NCBI GenBank assembly: GCA_003499585.1
Contig: DNSU01000148.1
Location: forward strand, 1,729 to 8,307
DNA length: 6,579 nt
Reading direction: 5' to 3'
Source: Cyanobacteria bacterium UBA9579
Lineage (GTDB): Bacteria > Cyanobacteriota > Vampirovibrionia > Gastranaerophilales > UBA9579
The notes beneath the pieces were generated by a model. The model did not search any database and was not told the origin of the DNA. It saw only the letters and a list, made by a program, of their open reading frames with translations. Below, piece by piece: positions 1-6,265 of this stretch. Numbering within the stretch: position 1 is the stretch's first letter; each line of letters begins with the position of its first letter. A program made the translations under genes and the position numbers.

Positions 1-530
1 TTTTTTTGGATATCTTTTGGAATATCAACCTTAGTACTATTTATAAGCTTCTTAGCTTCTTCAGAAGATAAACCGGCTTTTGTATAAGGTGAATTAGCGC
101 TATTAAACTCGATAAAAGCAGCGCTTTCTTTTCTTAATTCTTCATCCCTTTTTTTCTTACACTCAAATTCAGGAGCATTATATTTTTTTCTTAAAGCCTC
201 AAGTTCAGGCTCTTCTATCTCAACCACAACTCTACCCGAGCCCATTTTATAAGCTTCTTGCATCATCAGATTAACAAAAGGAATATGTTCTTTTTGTGTT
301 TTAATTTTCAAAGGCTGATCAGGCTGCAATTTAATATCGTCATTTAAAATCTTATGAATATAATTTATCATTTTCCCCTCCACCTCTGCTTTTCTATCTT
401 TATTTGTAAAGGAAACAGTATCAGCTTGCAACCCTTTAAAGTTGATATTTTGCTGTTGTGCTGATTTTTGAGGTTTTGTTGTTTCATACAATTTAGCAAT
501 AAAGCTATTATTAATTCCATTTAATCCCAT
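1..530 (-). CDS. Hypothetical protein, 5' part only (3' end beyond left window edge)
   Basis: I do not recognise this gene. Reading the minus strand from the ATG at 530-528 gives 176 codons without a stop, up to the window edge. The start is supported by an AAAGGAG ribosome binding site 8 nt upstream. The protein begins MGLNGINNSFIAKLYETT, followed by a low-complexity Lys/Gln stretch and then NINFKGLQADTVSFTNKDRK (about residues 31-50). After that comes a charged, probably helical region rich in Glu and Lys, with one cysteine in ECKKKRDEELRKE. I see no signal peptide and no membrane segment, so the visible part looks cytoplasmic and soluble. The 'NFKG...DTVSF' element resembles N-termini I associate with Melainabacteria/Gastranaerophilales proteins, but this is recollection and assigns no function. 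It lies downstream of the acsC terminator and is probably transcribed separately. The open frame and good ribosome binding site make a real gene likely; its role is unknown. Confidence 0.75.
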   Translation of the reverse strand, partial: MGLNGINNSFIAKLYETTKPQKSAQQQNINFKGLQADTVSFTNKDRKAEVEGKMINYIHKILNDDIKLQPDQPLKIKTQKEHIPFVNLMMQEAYKMGSGRVVVEIEEPELEALRKKYNAPEFECKKKRDEELRKESAAFIEFNSANSPYTKAGLSSEEAKKLINSTKVDIPKDIQK

Positions 531-538
531 TTATTATA

Positions 539-545
539 CTCCTTT
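539..545 (-). promoter_or_regulatory. Ribosome binding site of the left-edge hypothetical gene
   Basis: On the minus strand AAAGGAG lies 8 nt before the ATG at 530-528. This is a near-ideal Shine-Dalgarno sequence at a normal distance. It is the main evidence for the start of a gene whose end is not visible. Confidence 0.7.
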
Positions 546-620
546 TTTTATATATATTTTCAGTTTCATAAAAACAAACCAAAAAAAATAATTGCCTATT
601 TTTTGAAGCATATTTAAGAA

Positions 621-650
621 TTAAATATAAAGCCCTATTTAAAATAGGGC
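621..650 (-). terminator. Intrinsic terminator after acsC
   Basis: Thirteen nucleotides after the acsC stop codon, the minus strand reads GCCCTATTTTAAATAGGGC (650-632). This is a perfect inverted repeat that can form a 7-bp stem with a 5-nt loop, or nominally 9 bp with one unpaired base. It is followed by the T-rich run TTTATATTTAA (631-621). The plus strand has no T run on the other side, so it should work only for minus-strand transcripts. It marks the end of the acsD-acsC unit and separates it from the next gene. Confidence 0.75.
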
Positions 651-663
651 AAATCAACTTTGT

Positions 664-2004
664 TTATAACTGTTTAAAAAAATCAGGAATATCCACAGCT
701 TCATTAGGGCCGATTATTGTTTCCCAGCCGGGCATATCTTCCTCAATTTCTTCTTTTAAAGTACTAACGTGCCCTGGAATAACCATTTTTCTGTGTTTGA
801 CAGTGTTTTCAAGATTAAATTCCTTAGCTGCTTTTGCTATAGTTTCACCCGTAAACTTGTTAGCAGCCCATGCCGTTAAAACGCTCATGCCATCTGATGA
901 AGTTATTAGTAAGTATGCCGGCATGCCGGATGCTTCAATCTCACTAACAACGGTGAAGTATGTAAGAGCAAAGTTAGTAGTAACAAACACAGGTGAATTC
1001 TCATCCACATCGCCTATAGGATAGAGTTTTGAATCTATTTGAAGAGGCTTTTGCGGGTCGGTAAAGATATTTTGCCTTAGGGTAAGCAGTGAATAAATCA
1101 GCGCTTCATTGAAATAATCAAGTACAACGATATTTGAATATTTACATAAGAAAGTTGAAGCCCAGATTGTTTTATCAATTATGTTTTCAGGAATCCCCTG
1201 AACCCTGTCCATAAATGAAATCACAGGAAAACCAAGAGGTTTAAACTTGTTTTCAATAGCCGCTCTTCTAATATAAGTCAGATTCTCTACCAGATTATTA
1301 GCAGATAGATCTTTTAAGCCTATAACAAGATTTTCTGCTTTATTTTCCAATGCTTTACCAGAATTATTAACCAGAGATTCAAGATTATTACCTGTTATTA
1401 CCACAGGAACTTTAAATTCTTTTTCTATTTCAACTGATTTGTCAGAATTTTTTAAATATACTAAAGGTTTTGATTCTTTAATTTCAGCAAGTATATTTTT
1501 AATATTCTCAACGTTTGAGCTGATTAAAATAAGAGGCATGCCTGATTGTGCTACTCTTTTAGTTTTTTCAATAAAGCTATTATCTAAATCCACAAGAGCA
1601 ATAGCATTAACCTTTAAATTTTCTCCAACTCTTTCAACGCAATAGTTGGAAATTTTATTAAATTTACTTTCAAATTCAGGATCAGAGCTGTTTAGTTTTA
1701 TAGCAATACAGGTAGGATTAATGAATTTTTTGTCATGCCGAAACATAACGGTTTCATTACCGACGGTTACCTGATTTTCAACAGGACCAAATTTAATTTC
1801 TATTTGCTGAACCTGACTCGCTTCTTCTAAAAGACCTTTTAATTCATCAGATATAAATTCGCATTTGTCTAAAGTCGCTTCTTTCTTGGCCAATTTCATT
1901 GCAAAAGCCATACAGGTAGGAAAACCGCATTTCTTGCAATTAGCTTCTTTTTCTTTTTTGCCACCCGGTAAATATTTAAATATCTGTAAACCTGTTAAAG
2001 CCAT
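664..2004 (-). CDS. acsC: Corrinoid iron-sulfur protein large (gamma) subunit, AcsC/CdhE family
   Basis: Large subunit of the corrinoid iron-sulfur protein, the cytoplasmic methyl carrier of the Wood-Ljungdahl (reductive acetyl-CoA) pathway. In this family it takes a methyl group from methyltetrahydrofolate via AcsE onto Co(I) and passes it to acetyl-CoA synthase. The N-terminus carries the [4Fe-4S] motif with Cys23, Cys26, Cys31 and Cys48 (spacing 2, 4 and 16) in a context typical of the family (NCKKCGFPTCMAFAMKLAKK). A TIM-barrel-like middle domain spans roughly residues 95-315. The C-terminal cobamide-binding domain includes TTNFALTYFTV (343-353), SSDGMSVLTAWAA (369-381) and GPNEAVDIPDF (432-442). 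The length of 446 residues is what I recall for the acetogen protein, so it looks complete. The ATG lies 2 nt after the acsD stop, with a modest AGGA element inside the end of acsD, implying coupled translation. The family assignment is secure; whether it serves CO2 fixation, acetate production or acetyl-CoA cleavage cannot be told here. Confidence 0.96.
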   Translation of the reverse strand: MALTGLQIFKYLPGGKKEKEANCKKCGFPTCMAFAMKLAKKEATLDKCEFISDELKGLLEEASQVQQIEIKFGPVENQVTVGNETVMFRHDKKFINPTCIAIKLNSSDPEFESKFNKISNYCVERVGENLKVNAIALVDLDNSFIEKTKRVAQSGMPLILISSNVENIKNILAEIKESKPLVYLKNSDKSVEIEKEFKVPVVITGNNLESLVNNSGKALENKAENLVIGLKDLSANNLVENLTYIRRAAIENKFKPLGFPVISFMDRVQGIPENIIDKTIWASTFLCKYSNIVVLDYFNEALIYSLLTLRQNIFTDPQKPLQIDSKLYPIGDVDENSPVFVTTNFALTYFTVVSEIEASGMPAYLLITSSDGMSVLTAWAANKFTGETIAKAAKEFNLENTVKHRKMVIPGHVSTLKEEIEEDMPGWETIIGPNEAVDIPDFFKQL

Positions 2005-2006
2005 TT

Positions 2007-2939
2007 TTATCCTATCTCTACATTACTATTAATAAAACCTTTAATATGATTCATTGCATCAGGATGATGCATAATAACAAGATTTGCGCCGGCTGTTATG
2101 ATGGAACTTGCTGTTACGCACTCCCAAATAATAGCTCTATCTTGCAGGTTGCCCCATTCGGGTTGAGTATTATCAGATTTGGCCTCTTTAGCTTTCCATG
2201 ATTCTTCGCCGACAAATGTAACAATAGGCATATTCAGCATAATATCGCCTTCTAATCCGGCAAGCTTTATTCTCTCAATTACGCTGTAAGCATAATCAAG
2301 TCCATACCCAAGAGAACCCATATTAGGGTCGATTAATATTTTATCAGGATCAAATCCCATCTCGGTTATAAGGATATTAAGCTGTTTTGCAAGGTTAATA
2401 TCAATAGGTGTTCTGGCAATAACATTGTGATTATGCTCTTTTGCTACAGGAATAATCTCTTTATAATTATCTTCTGTAATTATTCCTAATGTACATGATC
2501 TAGTTGCTGCTTTTGCAAGAGCAGGTAAGAGCTTTAAGTCTATGTCCTTTTTGTCTGATCCGAGAACAATCACCGGAACATTAATGGTTTCAAGAATTTG
2601 TCTTAATTGTTCCTGACTTTTCTCGATTTCTAAATCAACATTTTCATTATGTCCAATGTTAAATCTTACAGCTAAAATATCCGCACCCTTTTCAACAGCT
2701 GATTTAGCCCATTGAGCCATATCATTAATGCAATCTCCCCATACTTCTTTTAGTATTTTAGGATAATTAGCAGGAGGATGAGATTGAATTTCAATGGCTA
2801 CAAGTGGTCTTGCTTTATTTTGTATTTCTGAGTGTAAGAATGGAAGAGAATTTTCTCCACCTACGGTTAAATCATTAAGATTCACCTGCCTGATAGCAGT
2901 TTTATACTCTTTTTTAGGAATCACAAAGGTATTACTCAT
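2007..2939 (-). CDS. acsD: Corrinoid iron-sulfur protein small (beta/delta) subunit, AcsD/CdhD family
   Basis: Small subunit of the corrinoid iron-sulfur protein. In known structures this TIM-barrel protein pairs with AcsC and helps to hold the corrinoid between the subunits; it has no Fe-S cluster of its own. Family-typical segments are VNLNDLTVGGENSLPFLHSE (19-38), the PNMGSLGYGLDYAYSVIERI segment (205-224), LNMPIVTFVGEESWKAKEA (235-253), and the C-terminal WGNLQDRAIIWECVTASSII (262-281) followed by AGANLVIMHHPDAM (283-296). At 310 residues it is near the usual length (about 310-325) and shows no break. The ATG at 2939-2937 is preceded by a purine-rich but poor ribosome binding site (GAGAGAG). 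It is the first gene of the acsD-acsC pair and lies 198 bp downstream of fliI. Both CFeSP subunits together indicate a functional complex. No methyltransferase, CO dehydrogenase or acetyl-CoA synthase gene is visible beside it. Confidence 0.95.
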   Translation of the reverse strand: MSNTFVIPKKEYKTAIRQVNLNDLTVGGENSLPFLHSEIQNKARPLVAIEIQSHPPANYPKILKEVWGDCINDMAQWAKSAVEKGADILAVRFNIGHNENVDLEIEKSQEQLRQILETINVPVIVLGSDKKDIDLKLLPALAKAATRSCTLGIITEDNYKEIIPVAKEHNHNVIARTPIDINLAKQLNILITEMGFDPDKILIDPNMGSLGYGLDYAYSVIERIKLAGLEGDIMLNMPIVTFVGEESWKAKEAKSDNTQPEWGNLQDRAIIWECVTASSIITAGANLVIMHHPDAMNHIKGFINSNVEIG

Positions 2940-2982
2940 TTTTCTCTCTCAAAAATTACTTTTCATATAACATTTTACACCG

Positions 2983-2997
2983 CTCAAAATAATTGAG
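2983..2997. repeat. Short dyad upstream of acsD
   Basis: CTCAA-AATAA-TTGAG is an inverted repeat with 5-bp arms and a 5-nt spacer, centred about 50 bp upstream of the acsD start. Its place in the only sizeable gap before acsD would suit an operator. Arms this short arise often by chance in AT-rich DNA, and I cannot tie it to a known regulator. Confidence 0.2.
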
Positions 2998-3079
2998 TAA
3001 CATTTTTTCAATGAACAGCAAAAATCATAAATGAAATATGAAGAGAGCGATTAGTCCACTCGACAGGGATTTATTTATT

Positions 3080-3110
3080 ATTTTAAGAGTAAAGTCTTAG
3101 TACTCTGTTA
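3080..3110 (-). terminator. Possible weak hairpin terminator after fliI
   Basis: About 30 nt after the fliI stop, the minus strand has AGAGTA-CTAAGACTT-TACTCT (3106-3086), an inverted repeat with 6-bp arms. Flanking TTAA bases could extend the stem across a small bulge. It is followed by AT-rich DNA (TAAAATAATAAATAAAT) rather than a clean T run, so termination would be partial at best. It is the only hairpin I see between the flagellar genes and acsD. Confidence 0.3.
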
Positions 3111-3137
3111 AATTAGTTTTTACGGGAGATATGTCCG

Positions 3138-4448
3138 CTAATGTTTTGAGATTTCGATTAATTTGTTAATGGTTTCGTTAAAATCAGCTTTTTCATCGAC
3201 AGGTTGTTTTAGAAAGGTATTTATTTCATCATTTAACCTGATAGCTCTATCAATTTTGGCGTCAGTTCCAAAAACATAAGCCCCAATATTAATTAAATCA
3301 GCATTTTTATTGTATATGGCGAGTAGATTTCTCATTTTACCTGCAGCATCTAAATGTTCTGCTGATGATATTTCAGGCATAACCCTACTGATGCTGCCCA
3401 TGACATCTACAGCAGGGTAATGGTTACGATGTGCTAATTCTCTGGATAATAATATATGTCCGTCAAGAATCCCCCTTACAGTGTCAGAGACAGGCTCATT
3501 AAAATCATCCCCTTCTACCAAAACGGTATAAAGCCCTGTAATTGTACCTTTGTCAGTTGTTCCAGTTCTTTCAAGGATTTTTGGCATAAGAGCAAATACA
3601 GAAGGTGTATAGCCTCGAGTTGCAGGAGGTTCTCCGACTGCTAGGCCCACTTCTCTTTGAGCCATAGCAATACGGGTTATGGAGTCCAGCATGAATAAAA
3701 CATCCCTACCACCATCTCTAAAGTATTCAGCAATACTTGTAGCAACGTGTGCTGCTTTAATTTTTACCAATGAGGGTTGGTCGGAAGTAGCAACGACTAC
3801 TACTGATCGGCTTAATCCTTCAGTTCCAAGAGAATTTTCGATAAACTCCCTAACTTCACGGCCCCTTTCACCGATTAAAGCAATGACATTCATATCAGCA
3901 TTTGTGTTTCTTGCAATCATACCAAGAACAGTGCTTTTGCCTACACCACTACCTGCAAATATGCCAAGTCTCTGGCCTTTACCTACTGTTGTAAAGGCAT
4001 CAACTGATCTTACCCCCATAACCAGTGGTTCGTGAATCAGTTTTCTTGTTAGGGGATTAATTTTCTTAATTTTAGTTGAATAGGTTTTATTTGTTCTTAG
4101 AGGCCCTAATTCATCAATAGGCCGACCAAGACCGTCTAAAACTCTGCCTAACAATTCCGAACCGACTTTAACCTGTATTTGCCCTCCGGTATTTATAACA
4201 GTAGCACCTGGTCTTAGTCCTTCCATATCCCCTAAAGGCATTAATAATACTTTATTGAATTTAAAGCCAACTACTTCAGTCCAGATGGGTTCCTGATCCA
4301 TTTTTGGGTAAATATAGCAAAGATCGCCAATACTTGCAGTTGGTCCGTCAGCTTCTATAATAAGACCGATTATCTCGGTTACATGCCCAACTTCTCTAAA
4401 AGTATTGGATTTCTTGACAATATCACTATATTTAGTTAGATTAATCAT
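3138..4448 (-). CDS. fliI: Flagellar type III export ATPase FliI
   Basis: Cytoplasmic ATPase of the flagellar protein export apparatus. It forms a hexamer below the export gate and uses ATP to help deliver rod, hook and filament subunits. It has a beta-barrel N-terminal domain (about 1-95) and a RecA-like ATPase core. The Walker A loop is AGSGVGKST (165-173, Lys171). The IGERGREV segment carries Glu194, the expected catalytic glutamate, and the Walker B strand is VLFMLDS (250-256, Asp255). The family signatures PPATRGYTPSVFALMPKILE (274-293) and LVEGDDFNEPVSD (310-322) are present. The EGDDFNEPVSD and GHILLSRELA segments fit FliI and related secretion ATPases better than the F1 beta subunit, and the flagellar neighbours settle the assignment. 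The length of 436 residues is normal. The ATG overlaps the fliH stop by 8 nt (ATGATTAA) and has no strong ribosome binding site, so translation is probably coupled to fliH. The usual downstream partner fliJ is not next to it. Confidence 0.97.
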   Translation of the reverse strand: MINLTKYSDIVKKSNTFREVGHVTEIIGLIIEADGPTASIGDLCYIYPKMDQEPIWTEVVGFKFNKVLLMPLGDMEGLRPGATVINTGGQIQVKVGSELLGRVLDGLGRPIDELGPLRTNKTYSTKIKKINPLTRKLIHEPLVMGVRSVDAFTTVGKGQRLGIFAGSGVGKSTVLGMIARNTNADMNVIALIGERGREVREFIENSLGTEGLSRSVVVVATSDQPSLVKIKAAHVATSIAEYFRDGGRDVLFMLDSITRIAMAQREVGLAVGEPPATRGYTPSVFALMPKILERTGTTDKGTITGLYTVLVEGDDFNEPVSDTVRGILDGHILLSRELAHRNHYPAVDVMGSISRVMPEISSAEHLDAAGKMRNLLAIYNKNADLINIGAYVFGTDAKIDRAIRLNDEINTFLKQPVDEKADFNETINKLIEISKH

Positions 4449-5250
4449 CTGTATCCGGCGGTTCTTCTATTCTTATTTCAATTTCCTTAGGTATTTCAGC
4501 TAAAATAGGATTTTCTTCAGCTTCAAGCAGAAGTTGTTTAGCTATTTCAGATATCTGTGTTTCCAGTCTCGCATCTATTCTGTTTTCTGTAGACTCTACT
4601 ATAACTCCATCAGCAGGAATAGTTTTGTCTTCAAGTATTTTAATGGATTTTAAGCCATTAACTGTCTCTTTAAGTTCTTCTGAAAAATCATACAAATAGT
4701 TAGTAATAGCTGGATTAACTATGATATTTACTTCTTCTTTGTCTTTTAATTCATTTATAGCAGCTTTTATAATGCTTAATATTTTGTCGGGTGCAATTTC
4801 CAGATGTTGCTTTAATACTTTCTCAGCAATAACTATAGTTAGCTGTAAAATTTCTTTTTCTGAAGAAGATATAATTTCCTGTTTGACTTTAAAAACTGAT
4901 TGAGCAAGTATATCAAGGCTTTTAACCTGATTAATCAGGTCTTCATGAACCTGATTATGGCCATCCTGATAACCAATGTTATAACCAGCCTGATATCCAT
5001 CTTCTTTTGCCTGATTAGCAGCTTCTTGAGACTGCTGAATCATTTCCTGTACCCGATGATTGGCAGCTTCCAGAATTTGTGCAGCCTGAATATTTGCCTG
5101 ATTGATTATTTCTTCAACTTGTTTTTGTGCGCTTTTTAGGGCTTCTCTCTGGATTTTGTCAGCTTCTTCTTTTTCTTTTTGTATATTGCCCAAAACATAG
5201 GAATTTCCAAGTTGAATGTTGGAACTTTCAATCCTAGTCAATGAAATCAT
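4441..5250 (-). CDS. fliH: Flagellar export ATPase regulator FliH
   Basis: Cytoplasmic partner of FliI. In the family, a FliH dimer holds FliI, limits its ATPase activity and links it to the C-ring. The protein has a long Glu/Gln/Ala-rich coiled-coil-like region (about 22-80), then Ala81 and Gly85, Gly89, Gly93 and Gly97, a perfect AxxxG(xxxG)3 helix-packing repeat typical of FliH. The C-terminal FliH/V-ATPase E-like domain (about 110-240) ends with the family-like segment IPADGVIVESTENRIDARLE (211-230). A short acidic, proline-containing tail follows. Length is 269 residues from the ATG at 5250-5248. A longer frame opens at a GTG (5298) but lies deep inside fliG, so I reject it. The ATG has GGAGG directly against it (no spacer), whereas an in-frame TTG at 5241-5239 has GGAGG 9 nt upstream. 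The real start may therefore be that TTG, giving 266 residues. The stop overlaps fliI by 8 nt. Overall sequence conservation is low, as usual for FliH; motif and position decide the assignment. Confidence 0.92.
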   Translation of the reverse strand: MISLTRIESSNIQLGNSYVLGNIQKEKEEADKIQREALKSAQKQVEEIINQANIQAAQILEAANHRVQEMIQQSQEAANQAKEDGYQAGYNIGYQDGHNQVHEDLINQVKSLDILAQSVFKVKQEIISSSEKEILQLTIVIAEKVLKQHLEIAPDKILSIIKAAINELKDKEEVNIIVNPAITNYLYDFSEELKETVNGLKSIKILEDKTIPADGVIVESTENRIDARLETQISEIAKQLLLEAEENPILAEIPKEIEIRIEEPPDTDD

Positions 5251-6259
5251 CCTCCACGTCACGTGAAAGTACAATTTCACCGGTTGCTTCAAGGGCACGG
5301 ATTGTGGAAACTATTTTAGTCTGACATTCCTGAACTTCTTTTGCTCTTACAGGGCCCATATATTCCATATCATCTTTTAACATAGCAGAAGCTCTTTCTG
5401 ACATATTCTTGTATATTTTTTCTTTAACATCCTGATTGGCGCCTTTAAGAGCCATTGCCAGATCTTTGGTTTCAACCTCTCTAAGTATACGTTGAATTGA
5501 TCTGTCATCAAGCTTAACAATATCTTCAAATACGAACATTAGTTCTCTGACTTTTTCAGCAAGGTCTCCATCGTAAGACTCCAGAGTTTCCATAATTTTC
5601 TTTTCAGTGCTTCTGTCAGATCTGTTTAAAATATTTGCAAGAGAATCAACACCACCAGCTTTGGAGAAGTCCTGAGATACAACTGATGAGAATTTACTTT
5701 CTATAATTTTTTCTATTTCACTTAAAATTTCAGGATTTGTTCTATCCATCTCCGCTATTCTCATAGCTACAAGAGTCTGTAATTGAGGTGGTAAACTGTT
5801 TAGAACAGCAGCAGCTTTATCAGGCTTTAAATAAGCTAGAACAAGAGCAACTAATTGCGGATTTTCATTTTGAAATGATGTTGCAAGTTGCCCTGGATCT
5901 GCATCGTTAAAGAACTGAAAGGGGTTTGTATGAAGGTTAGCCATTAATTTTTCAAGAATTTGTTCAGACCTTTCCGAACCATAGGCCTGTTCCAGAAGCT
6001 TTTTTGCATAGTCCATCCCACCTCTTGATAAATAGTTGCTTGCCTGAAAAAGGGAATGAAACTCTTCAAGAATATCATCAAGAGTTTCTTTAGGTACTTT
6101 ATTCAAACTTGCAATATCCATAGTAACTTGTTCAATTAACTCATCATCCGGAATATTTTTTATAACTTCAGTTGCTGTAGATGGCCCAAGAATAATTAAA
6201 AGGGCTGCAACTTTTTGGGAGTTAGACATTTGATTTAATGAGAACTTAGTTATTTCCAT
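5234..6259 (-). CDS. fliG: Flagellar motor switch protein FliG
   Basis: Rotor protein of the flagellar C-ring. It joins the MS-ring protein FliF to FliM and receives torque from the stator (MotA/MotB or equivalents). The N-terminal FliF-binding domain spans about residues 8-110 (SNSQKVAALLIILGPSTATE and following helices). The middle domain carries ENPQ (132-135) at the place of the EHPQ motif, followed by LVALVLAYLKPDKAAAVL. A GGVDSLANILN linker (202-212) leads to the C-terminal domain, with the MFVFED hinge (241-246), the charged torque region DDRSIQRILREVETKD (251-266) and the MGPVRAKEVQECQTKIV segment (301-317) near the end. At 341 residues the length is normal. The ATG lies 6 nt after the fliF stop, with AAGGA 10 nt upstream. 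A second Met at residue 11 lacks a ribosome binding site. The 3' end overlaps fliH in another frame. Confidence 0.97.
   Translation of the reverse strand: MEITKFSLNQMSNSQKVAALLIILGPSTATEVIKNIPDDELIEQVTMDIASLNKVPKETLDDILEEFHSLFQASNYLSRGGMDYAKKLLEQAYGSERSEQILEKLMANLHTNPFQFFNDADPGQLATSFQNENPQLVALVLAYLKPDKAAAVLNSLPPQLQTLVAMRIAEMDRTNPEILSEIEKIIESKFSSVVSQDFSKAGGVDSLANILNRSDRSTEKKIMETLESYDGDLAEKVRELMFVFEDIVKLDDRSIQRILREVETKDLAMALKGANQDVKEKIYKNMSERASAMLKDDMEYMGPVRAKEVQECQTKIVSTIRALEATGEIVLSRDVEDDFID
5251..5255 (-). promoter_or_regulatory. Shine-Dalgarno sequence deciding the fliH start
   Basis: GGAGG on the minus strand lies inside the last codons of fliG. It touches the candidate ATG start of fliH (5250) and lies 9 nt before the in-frame TTG (5241). 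Normal spacing favours the TTG, while codon preference favours the ATG. Either way, fliH starts inside the end of fliG and not at the upstream GTG. Confidence 0.6.
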
Positions 6260-6265
6260 AGTGTA

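Noticed and set aside
549..577. Promoter-like TTGTTT and TATATA pair before the left-edge gene
   Set aside because: The 17-nt spacing is right, but the -10 match lies so close to the ribosome binding site that transcription would start within it; the DNA is AT-rich and such matches are expected by chance.
2940..3137. Cobalamin riboswitch or other RNA element upstream of acsD
   Set aside because: A corrinoid protein made this worth looking for, but I find no B12-box-like sequence and the gap has too little G+C-rich pairing for such a structure.
797..4035. Plus-strand open frames inside acsC and fliI (797-1024, 1439-1645, 3456-3644, 3679-4035)
   Set aside because: They lie wholly inside strongly conserved minus-strand genes, have no family resemblance I can see, and read as cysteine/serine-rich shadows of the real frames.
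4925..4940. Perfect 16-bp palindrome ACCTGATTAATCAGGT with several further CCTGAT copies nearby
   Set aside because: It is within fliH and is explained by recurring Asn-Gln and Tyr-Gln codons (AATCAGG, TATCAGG) in a Gln-rich helix; an operator inside the gene is not supported.
4721..5139. Plus-strand open frames opposite fliH, including a hydrophobic one at 4900-5139
   Set aside because: The hydrophobicity is the reverse-strand image of the Glu/Gln/Lys-rich FliH coiled coil, and there is no independent support for a membrane protein.
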